Made by a program: the position numbers and the translations under genes
Shown here: piece by piece, positions 57,650 to 64,000 of the stretch
How the letters are laid out: every line of letters begins with the position of its first letter
How positions within the stretch are numbered: position 1 is the stretch's first letter
Assembly: GCF_014075995.1 (NCBI RefSeq)
Contig: NZ_CP055153.1
Span: forward strand, 5,394,001-5,458,000
Source of the DNA: Adhaeribacter radiodurans
GTDB lineage: Bacteria; Bacteroidota; Bacteroidia; Cytophagales; Hymenobacteraceae
Reading direction: 5' to 3'
DNA length: 64,000 nt
The notes under the pieces: generated by a model
Databases searched by the model: none
The model's input: the letters and a program-made list of their open reading frames with translations, nothing else
Told to the model about the DNA's origin: nothing

Positions 57650-58762
57650 ATGAATAGCTTTATCTGTGCGATTGGTACCGCTACGCCCCCTCACAAAATA
57701 GCGCAAATGCGAACAGCCGAATTTATGGCTACCGCCTTGCAATTACCTGCGGAAGAAAACCGGAAATTAAAGGCTTTATACCGGGTAACAGGCATTGCCC
57801 ACCGTTACACCGTATTACCCGACTTTGCCACTACGAACGGCCAATTTACTTTTTTTCCTAATACTCCCGATTTAGAACCTTTTCCAACAGTGCGGCAGCG
57901 GATGGAAATGTATCAGCAAGAAGCATTGCCGCTTTCGGTAGCGGCCGTTACAGATTGTCTGGATCAAATAAAAAACTTTGACCGGAGCTCTATTACGCAT
58001 TTAATTACGGTTTCCTGCACAGGGATGTATGCACCGGGCTTGGATATTGACTTAATTCAGGCATTAGATTTACCTTCTACTACCCAGCGTACTTCGGTAA
58101 ATTTTATGGGCTGTTACGCCGCTTTTAACGGTTTAAAAGTAGCCGATGCCTTTTGCCAGACTAATCCGGAGGCTAAGGTGTTAGTGGTATGCACCGAACT
58201 ATGTACCCTTCATTTTCAGAAGTATCAGGAGTACGATCATTTAGTATCTAATGCTATTTTCGGCGATGGTTCGGCTGCTGTGCTGGTTCAAAGTAAACCC
58301 ATCCCTAAACACAAAAATTTAGAACTGGCTGCATTCCATTGCGAGTTAGCCTCAGCCGGTAAAAAAGAAATGGCCTGGCACATTGCCAATCATGGCTTTG
58401 AGATGACCTTATCCTCGTACGTGCCCGATTTAATCCAACAAGGTATTAAATCTCTTACTCAAAGCTTATTGCAAAAGTTAAATTTAGAGTTATCTACCGT
58501 AGATTTATTTGCTATTCATCCGGGTGGGCGGAAAATACTGGAAGCAATTGAAAAAGCATTAGATTTACAGCCCGAACATAATTGTTTTGCCTACGAGATT
58601 TTGCGCGATTATGGCAATATGTCGTCGGCTACGGTACTATTTGTTTTAAAAGCAATATTACAGACCCTCTCACCGGCTCACCACAACCAGCCGATACTGA
58701 GCTTTGCTTTTGGTCCTGGATTAACATTAGAATCAATGCTTTTAAGAGTGTGCTATGTTTAA
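57650..58762 (+). CDS. type III polyketide synthase (chalcone-synthase-like)
   Basis: A 370-residue homodimeric ketosynthase. The catalytic triad is intact: C123 in VSCTGMYAPG, H290 in FAIHPGGRKI and N323 in YGNMSSAT. Such enzymes extend an acyl-CoA starter with malonyl-CoA to make alkylpyrones, resorcinols or similar phenolics. The next gene, a methyltransferase, overlaps it by 8 bp, and a flavoprotein precedes it, the same three enzyme classes as in phenolic-lipid (srs-type) clusters. The starter unit cannot be told from the sequence. Confidence 0.94.
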   Translation: MNSFICAIGTATPPHKIAQMRTAEFMATALQLPAEENRKLKALYRVTGIAHRYTVLPDFATTNGQFTFFPNTPDLEPFPTVRQRMEMYQQEALPLSVAAVTDCLDQIKNFDRSSITHLITVSCTGMYAPGLDIDLIQALDLPSTTQRTSVNFMGCYAAFNGLKVADAFCQTNPEAKVLVVCTELCTLHFQKYQEYDHLVSNAIFGDGSAAVLVQSKPIPKHKNLELAAFHCELASAGKKEMAWHIANHGFEMTLSSYVPDLIQQGIKSLTQSLLQKLNLELSTVDLFAIHPGGRKILEAIEKALDLQPEHNCFAYEILRDYGNMSSATVLFVLKAILQTLSPAHHNQPILSFAFGPGLTLESMLLRVCYV

Positions 58763-59474
58763 GAACCGTTCAATTACCCCCGAGTTAATGGACGATCCGA
58801 ATGTAGATGGATCTGCCTTACGGCGTAACTTAGAAGAGCTGGAGTTTATTAACAAATGGCTGGGTGGCAATGAAGTAGTAACCCAAGCTTTAAATACTTT
58901 ATGGAACAACGGGCAAATTAATCCGGAACTCCAAAGTAATTTAACTATTGCCGATTTAGGTTGTGGTGGGGGCGATATCTTACGCGATGTAGCTGATTGG
59001 GCATTCGAAAAAAATGTAAATGCTACTTTAATTGGCGTAGATGCTAATCCGGTAATGATTAAGTATGCCCAGCAAAAATGTGCGGGTGTATCTAATATTC
59101 ATTTTTTACAGGCAGATGTTTTTGCGCCTGATTTTCAGGAAACCCACTACGATATTGTTATCTGCAGTTTATTCTGTCACCATTTTACCGATGCCCAATT
59201 GCAGCAGTTGCTCCAACGGCTAAAACAGCAAGCCCGGTTAGCCATTATTATAAACGACATTCATCGACATCCATTTGCCTACTACTCTATTAAATGGTTA
59301 ACTCACTTTTTTTCGCGCTCGTATTTAGTAAAAAATGATGCGCCACTTTCGGTACTTAGGGCTTTTAAACGCACCGAATTGATTCGTTTATTTAAAGCTA
59401 CCGGGTTCTTTAAGTACCAGTTGCGCTGGCAATGGGCCTTTCGCTGGCAAGCTATTCTCTACACCAACCGATAG
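58755..59474 (+). CDS. SAM methyltransferase of the type III PKS operon
   Basis: A 239-residue class I methyltransferase. Motif I is ADLGCGGGDILRD, followed by GVDANPVMI (acidic residue binding the SAM ribose) and DIVICSLFCHHF. It overlaps the polyketide synthase gene by 8 bp, implying coupled translation and action on the polyketide or its hydroxylated form. Confidence 0.9.
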   Translation: MFKNRSITPELMDDPNVDGSALRRNLEELEFINKWLGGNEVVTQALNTLWNNGQINPELQSNLTIADLGCGGGDILRDVADWAFEKNVNATLIGVDANPVMIKYAQQKCAGVSNIHFLQADVFAPDFQETHYDIVICSLFCHHFTDAQLQQLLQRLKQQARLAIIINDIHRHPFAYYSIKWLTHFFSRSYLVKNDAPLSVLRAFKRTELIRLFKATGFFKYQLRWQWAFRWQAILYTNR

Positions 59475-59621
59475 TAAAGTTTCTCATTATTTTGTTTTAA
59501 CGCCAGCTTAAAAGTAAAAAGCAGCCTATTTGTGGCACTTTTAAACCTCGGCAGCTTTTACTAAAAATAATTACGTAAGCCAACTTAGTGGAACATATTA
59601 GTAACACTCGTAAGTTTTAAA

Positions 59622-60524
59622 TTAAAAGTATACATACTGAGCTAGCCGAAAGGTATTAGCATGCGCTTCCACTATCGTGGCAATCCGTTCCGAATACCCT
59701 CCTCCCATGCTCACCGCAACCGGAATGTGGTTCTGTTTACAAGTTTCCAACACATAGCGGTCGCGTCTTTTACAACCTTCCATTGATACTTTTAATCTAC
59801 CTAATTTATCTGTAGCCAGTATATCTACTCCCGCCTGATAAAAAATAAAATCGGGCTTCACCTGATCTATAAGACGTGGTAGATGATCAAATAATTGCTG
59901 CAGATAGGCATCGTCTTCTATTCCATCAGGTAAAGGCACATCTAAATCAGACTTTTCTTTTTGCAACGGATAATTGTGGCTCCCGTGCATACTAAAAGTA
60001 AATACTTGCGGTTCTGTCTGGAAAATTTGTGCTGTTCCATTACCTTGGTGCACATCCAGATCAACAATTAATATTTGCTTAGCGAGGTGGTGCTGCAATA
60101 AATAATTAGCCGCTATTGCCATATCGTTTAAAAGGCAAAAGCCTTCGCCCCGGTTCGTAAAGGCATGGTGCGTGCCACCAGCTACATTCATGGCAATACC
60201 ATATTGCAAAGCAAATAAAGCGGCCTGTACCGTTCCGTTCATAATTACTACTTCGCGATTTACTAATTCCTGGCTCAACGGAAAACCAGTTTTCCTGATT
60301 TCACTGGGAGTAAGTTGTAAATCACGAAGACGTTGCCAGTATACAGGATCATGCGTAGTAAGAATAATACTATCCGGCAACGGTTCAGGCCGAAATAAAT
60401 TCGCAGATTCAATAGTTCCTTCGTGTAATAATTGATCCGGCAGTAAATCATATTTCAGCATCGGAAAACGATGCCCCGGGGGTAAAGCATGGGCATATTG
60501 TTCTGTCCAGGCGATTTTTAGCAT
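59622..60524 (-). CDS. histone-deacetylase/AcuC-family amidohydrolase
   Basis: A 300-residue zinc hydrolase of the arginase/deacetylase fold. H119/H120 in GGTHHAF, D157 and H159 in VDLDVHQGNGT, and a later Asp in YQAGVDILATD form the proton relay and metal site, and GGGYSER closes the active-site loop. Bacterial members deacetylate small molecules or protein lysines (AcuC-type control of acetyl-CoA synthetase). It converges with the PKS operon and is not obviously part of it. Confidence 0.9.
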   Translation of the reverse strand: MLKIAWTEQYAHALPPGHRFPMLKYDLLPDQLLHEGTIESANLFRPEPLPDSIILTTHDPVYWQRLRDLQLTPSEIRKTGFPLSQELVNREVVIMNGTVQAALFALQYGIAMNVAGGTHHAFTNRGEGFCLLNDMAIAANYLLQHHLAKQILIVDLDVHQGNGTAQIFQTEPQVFTFSMHGSHNYPLQKEKSDLDVPLPDGIEDDAYLQQLFDHLPRLIDQVKPDFIFYQAGVDILATDKLGRLKVSMEGCKRRDRYVLETCKQNHIPVAVSMGGGYSERIATIVEAHANTFRLAQYVYF

Positions 60525-60967
60525 GCAGTAAAACAGATATTAAGAACTTTTACAAAAAAACTTTTCAAATAACGTATTCTAAAGACTTCTGGCCTATAAA
60601 TTGTTTATAGGCTTTACCTATTATTTAAACCATTAACTTTAATATAAGCCCGGCCATTTATTTTTTTAGTACTTATTCAGTCTGATAAGATTAGTGTCTG
60701 ATTCTGATTTGGGCATTGGTTTTATACTCAGTTTAATACAATTATCCTGGCTTATATTAATTTAATCAGAATCTTATATAACTTATAGAATAATAGCTTA
60801 TTTAATGGCTCTAAATGGATTTTATTACCTAATTATACAATTTATTTGTATGACAGATAAACGGAATAGCTACTTACTAAAGTACTAATATATAGCAAAT
60901 TTTGAATGTATTAACAATAGAACTACAAACCCTTAATATATTGTAAAACTTATACTTTACTATTTAC
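60525..60967. other. AT-rich intergenic region
   Basis: About 440 bp upstream of the gene at 60968 and of the deacetylase gene. No feature recognised. Confidence 0.45.
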
Positions 60968-61255
60968 ATGAACCATTTTTACGATCCAGAAGAATATTTT
61001 TTGGTTGCCGATCTTACCACTAGAAAACTTTACTTAGTCCAGACCATCTATAAGTTGTTATTTAAACATAATCGTCCTACCGATTTAATAGCGTGTTATT
61101 TATACGAAGGTCAAGGCGTTATTGCTAGCACCACCCGTGAACTTATTACAAGAGAGAATTTACATTACGCTAAAGAGATAATGCCTAAGCAAAAGCAACC
61201 CAAAGAACAAAAGCAGCAGAAACAACACCGGGAATATATGTACGCTAACTTATAG
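60968..61255 (+). CDS. hypothetical protein with Lys/Gln-rich tail
   Basis: A 95-residue soluble protein. Residues 1-72 are a compact mixed alpha/beta-looking region (EYFLVADLTTRKLYLVQTIY), and residues 73-88 are a low-complexity Lys/Gln stretch. No family is recognised. Confidence 0.55.
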   Translation: MNHFYDPEEYFLVADLTTRKLYLVQTIYKLLFKHNRPTDLIACYLYEGQGVIASTTRELITRENLHYAKEIMPKQKQPKEQKQQKQHREYMYANL

Positions 61256-61552
61256 GCATTTCGGCAATCAAAAAATAATCGTAAAATACCTTTATTCTAA
61301 TTAAGCAATCCTTTCCTAAGTATAAAAGCAACTCATTTAAGGTTGCTTGTGAAAGATTTGAATAACTAAGCCATAATTTAGACACCTGCCCTATTGTAAG
61401 ATGTTTTAAGCTGGTGAAGCAGTTACTTTATTGAAGCAAAAAACAACCGGTAATTATCTTTTTTGATCCTCCCTTTTTCTGCGTAAAATTTAATCTAAAT
61501 TTTCATATATAATTATTTATTAATATATTTAAAATAAAATATATTTAGCATC
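61256..61552. other. short AT-rich spacer
   Basis: It holds only a weak hairpin, AAGCAAC/GTTGCTT (61326-61348), possibly a terminator of the preceding gene. Confidence 0.35.
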
Positions 61553-62017
61553 ATGGGTTCTTTAATCATTTGCTTTACGGTAGCGTATATTGTTTATTAT
61601 AACTTAAATTATGGCATATGGGCTACGGCTACTTATCCTAAACCTATATCATTTAAGGTAACACCCCAGGTAAAAGCCTTGTACCATGAATTGCAGGATT
61701 TAGGTATCAGAGCAAAATTAGAGAAGTACATTAGCCAGGAGCACATCATGACGATATCTGTTCCGGAGCATAAAATAACAATTGAAATAGATGGAAGTAC
61801 TAATACAACTAATACTTCCCTTTCTGATTTACAAAGAACCCATTACTCCTTAGTAAATGGTCAATACACTATAAGAATACCCAACTCTTATGTTAAAAGT
61901 AATTTTCCGCAAGCTTTAGGCTATATCAACCGGATTATTAGTTATAAGCAAAAATCCATAGAGGAAAAGAATATTCCTTTAACGGACTACACTCTGTTAC
62001 TGGAAAGAGCAAGTTAA
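61553..62017 (+). CDS. hypothetical protein with N-terminal hydrophobic segment
   Basis: A 154-residue protein with one N-terminal hydrophobic segment (about 3-18, signal anchor), then a soluble alpha/beta domain with charged helices and two strand pairs. No domain recognised. Composition supports a real gene. Confidence 0.6.
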   Translation: MGSLIICFTVAYIVYYNLNYGIWATATYPKPISFKVTPQVKALYHELQDLGIRAKLEKYISQEHIMTISVPEHKITIEIDGSTNTTNTSLSDLQRTHYSLVNGQYTIRIPNSYVKSNFPQALGYINRIISYKQKSIEEKNIPLTDYTLLLERAS

Positions 62018-62091
62018 TAGCCTGCCAGATACATTAATTTAGAGCCTAATTGGGCTTGGATAAAACTTTTCTTAAGGCACTTTAGCTATTT

Positions 62092-62307
62092 TTATTCGAT
62101 CTCGCGCGAATGTTCATAATCCTGGAAATCATCTAGGTTTTTATATCCAGGTAATTGCTTTTCTTTCGGAATTACCATCCAGCCTTCTTCCAGAAGAGGA
62201 GTAGGTTCAATGGCATTTTCGCTTAACCACTGCGAATGCTGCTCTTCCGGAATATCTTTTAAGCTTATAGCTTTAAACTCGTCGTAAGTTAACTTATTAC
62301 CTTCCAT
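62092..62307 (-). CDS. small acidic hypothetical protein
   Basis: A 71-residue acidic protein (many Glu and Asp, several Trp/Tyr) with short helices at both ends. No family recognised. It converges with the gene at 61553. Confidence 0.5.
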   Translation of the reverse strand: MEGNKLTYDEFKAISLKDIPEEQHSQWLSENAIEPTPLLEEGWMVIPKEKQLPGYKNLDDFQDYEHSREIE

Positions 62308-62532
62308 TAAAATTTACTGTTAATCACCTTTAAGGAGTATTGTTGATATTACTTGTGCAGTTATACTTATAAGACAGGAATAGCGTTTGATAATTTTCAA
62401 TTCTTCTTTTTACGTCCTGTCTTCAGAAAACCATTAGTCATTATCTAATAGGCTATAAGAAATGCTTAGGCTTCTAATGAAGCTATAAAGCACAATCTTC
62501 TAATCCTAAAAGTATTCCTAACCTTTGCTTCT

Positions 62533-62709
62533 CTAATTCTTTTGTTTCTTTGATTCTAGTCCGTGTTTAGTTGGCATCAACTTCCGCCCGTGCCTATCTG
62601 CACTCTTCTCTAAAGCAATTAAGGTTATAACTACAAAAGCTATTACTATAGCTAAAAAGACCCAAACTGTGGTTTTATGCATTTTTAAACTAGGTCTTTT
62701 AATAGCCAT
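62533..62709 (-). CDS. small single-pass membrane protein
   Basis: ATG at 62709 opens 58 codons ending in TAG at 62533. A basic N-terminus (KRPSLKMHK) is followed by one clean transmembrane helix (about 14-33, VWVFLAIVIAFVVITLIAL) and a Lys/Arg-rich cytoplasmic-type tail. The frame and topology are very protein-like, although it is short. No family is recognised. Confidence 0.5.
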   Translation of the reverse strand: MAIKRPSLKMHKTTVWVFLAIVIAFVVITLIALEKSADRHGRKLMPTKHGLESKKQKN

Positions 62710-63335
62710 GACACTGTAATAAATTTATAACTTTATAACAATTAGTTAGTTCCTCAGAAAAGAAGCGCCTTTAAACTTAATCTAGCCTGTTTATGCGCAA
62801 TGTTGAACGGGGAATAATAAACTTTAGGTTCTTCCTGAGACATACTTGATTACAAGATTTTATGCCATTTATTCTTGCTAATTAGTTTAGATACAAAAGT
62901 AACCTGAAGGACAAACTCTCATGCAAGAAGTACGATAATGGATTACGCAAGTTACAGTGTTAATAAGTAAGTTGAACGGCCTAATATTGACTATAATGCT
63001 CTGTTTTAAAGTTTCTTTAGCCGCAAATCTTTTATATGCCCGTAGGCAAAATAGTAATAATAACAACTTTACATGATTGGATTAAAATTTAAAACAGGTA
63101 AGAAAATTAAAAGCTCTGGCCAGTTTTCTTCTTGCTGCTAACTACCCGTGGGTGGTGCCAAATAGGAATTCAGAATCGCTCTCGCTGGGTATAATTTGGT
63201 TGCAAGTTATTAGCTAGTAGTTGTAGCCGCTAAGCAGGAAGGCGAGAAATTATTACTAAATCCGAATACGGATGCATACTAGCCAAGTACTTGTTCTCGC
63301 CAAAGCAGTTCTTCATTTTATCACTTTCATTTAAC

Positions 63336-63371
63336 AAGAAAGGCGAACCTTTTTCAAGGTTCGCCTTTCTT
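63336..63371 (-). terminator. terminator of the carrier-protein gene
   Basis: A perfect 16-bp stem (63336-63351 with 63356-63371) has a 4-nt loop and A/T flanks; the strongest hairpin in this part of the window. Confidence 0.85.
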
Positions 63372-63414
63372 AATTTTATAATTATTATTTCGTTACGAAA
63401 GCTTAAAATTTGTA

Positions 63415-63666
63415 CTAGCTCGCTTTACGCAACGTTTGCGCAGAAACATAATGAATAAAATCACCAACTGTGTCAAGAGGCACTTCATCCGGAATGGTTA
63501 TTTTAAAACTTTTTTCCAGTTCCAGGATAATGTCAACAACATCCACGGTATCGAAACCAAACTCCCGGCTTAAATTAGCGTGAGCCTGTAAGCGAGAAGG
63601 TTTAATTTCTTTGGTCTTACTAATTATGTTAATGATTTGATGCTCGATGTTTTGAGTACGTGGCAT
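63415..63666 (-). CDS. acyl-carrier-protein-like protein lacking the phosphopantetheine serine
   Basis: An 83-residue four-helix acyl-carrier fold. The normal DSL motif is replaced by D39-T40-V41 in GFDTVDVVDIILELE, so the Ser that carries 4'-phosphopantetheine is Thr40. The remaining helix II and III pattern is that of an acyl carrier protein. The gene lies 12 bp after the RND pump gene on the same strand and ends at a strong terminator. It could be a non-acylated regulatory or structural carrier, or be modified on Thr. Confidence 0.8.
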   Translation of the reverse strand: MPRTQNIEHQIINIISKTKEIKPSRLQAHANLSREFGFDTVDVVDIILELEKSFKITIPDEVPLDTVGDFIHYVSAQTLRKAS

Positions 63667-63678
63667 GTCAGGATAAAA

Positions 63679-64000
63679 TTAATGTGTACTGTATTCTTCT
63701 ACTAGATGCGGTTGAGATTCGATTGGTTGCACGTGTTTCGGCTTCCGACCCATTTTTAACTTAAAGCGTTCACTAATCAAGTACATAGCAGGTACAACTA
63801 AAAGGGTTAATATAGTAGCAAAACTTAAGCCAAATATAATCGTCCAGGCAAGCGGCCCCCAGAATACTACGCTATCACCACCCAGGAAGAAGTGTGGTTC
63901 AAAGTCAGAGAACAGAGTAAAGAAGTTCAGGTTTAACCCAATAGCCAATGGAATTAAGCCCAGAATAGCAGCTGTAGCCGTTAAAATTACCGGCGTTAAA
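63679..64000 (-). CDS. RND-family efflux transporter, C-terminal part (runs off right edge)
   Basis: The frame is open to base 64000, so only the last 107 residues are visible. They include TPVILTATAAILGLIPLAIG and GPLAWTIIFGLSFATILTLLVVPAMYL, the last transmembrane helices of the AcrB/MdtB/CusA-type inner-membrane pump, followed by a His/Pro-rich tail. A TTG in the frame near 63948 is not the true start. It probably exports hydrophobic compounds or metals together with an adaptor and TolC encoded outside the window. Confidence 0.9.
   Translation of the reverse strand, partial: LTPVILTATAAILGLIPLAIGLNLNFFTLFSDFEPHFFLGGDSVVFWGPLAWTIIFGLSFATILTLLVVPAMYLISERFKLKMGRKPKHVQPIESQPHLVEEYSTH

Larger units (their letters stand above)
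62308..63414. other. intergenic region with one small gene
   Basis: Contains the 58-codon membrane-protein gene at 62533-62709 and the terminator of the carrier-protein gene at 63336-63371. Otherwise AT-rich with no supported feature. Confidence 0.45.

Overview
The window comes from an aerobic Bacteroidota chromosome, most likely a Cytophagales / Hymenobacteraceae relative (Adhaeribacter-like; the genus is inferred from overall gene flavour, not demonstrated). The evidence is several proteins with type IX secretion (T9SS) C-terminal sorting domains, a PorP/SprF protein, promoters of the Bacteroidota type (TTTG, about 19 nt, TAnnTTTG), weak or absent Shine-Dalgarno sequences, and moderately AT-rich DNA with very AT-rich spacers.

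Layout. 0-9 kb: housekeeping and metabolic genes (response regulator, dicarboxylate/amino-acid symporter, HEAT-like protein, serine hydrolase lipoprotein, tRNA-Leu, RNA cyclic phosphodiesterase, CinA-type amidohydrolase, dihaem cytochrome c, methyltransferase) plus a candidate structured RNA near 1.25-1.43 kb. 9.3-15.7 kb: a leftward five-gene unit that is the most interesting part of the window. It encodes a 65-residue double-glycine precursor peptide whose core has serine at every second residue for 21 residues, a Ser/Thr-kinase-like protein with a PqqD-like N-terminus, a C39-peptidase ABC exporter, an HlyD-type adaptor and a TolC-type channel. 17-18.7 kb: sucD and dps. 18.8-43.5 kb: surface and secreted proteins, namely a T9SS type A protein, a repetitive 979-residue class protein, a Kelch/malectin T9SS protein, a giant LamG/Ig T9SS type B protein beside its PorP/SprF partner, and three tandem paralogous sorbosone/glucose-dehydrogenase-like T9SS proteins, one of them frameshifted. 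Two copies of a MITE-like element lie here. 44.5-48.2 kb: an MlaE-MlaF-MlaD lipid-transport operon followed by a YitT-family gene. 48.6-56.3 kb: signal peptidase I, an exported Gfo/Idh/MocA oxidoreductase, an SGNH hydrolase with a LacI regulator, a frameshifted OlsF-like ornithine-lipid synthase, and a tiny T9SS-domain protein. 56.4-60.5 kb: a flavoprotein, type III polyketide synthase and methyltransferase operon, then a convergent histone-deacetylase-family gene. 61-64 kb: small hypothetical genes, an acyl-carrier-like protein with Thr in place of the phosphopantetheine Ser, and the end of an RND efflux pump that runs off the right edge.

How the genes work together. The 9.3-15.7 kb unit contains what is needed to make, possibly phosphorylate, cleave and export a cationic Ser/Lys/Arg/His/Cys peptide across both membranes. 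It looks like a RiPP-type pathway in which the only visible modifying enzyme is a kinase, with no lyase or cyclase. The polyketide triad has the same three enzyme classes as phenolic-lipid pathways. The secretome block depends on a T9SS whose core genes are not in this window, apart from one PorP/SprF-type partner. Both broken genes (33.5-36.5 kb and 54.0-55.7 kb) are explained by one missing base at a homopolymer, so they may be recent pseudogenes or sequencing errors.
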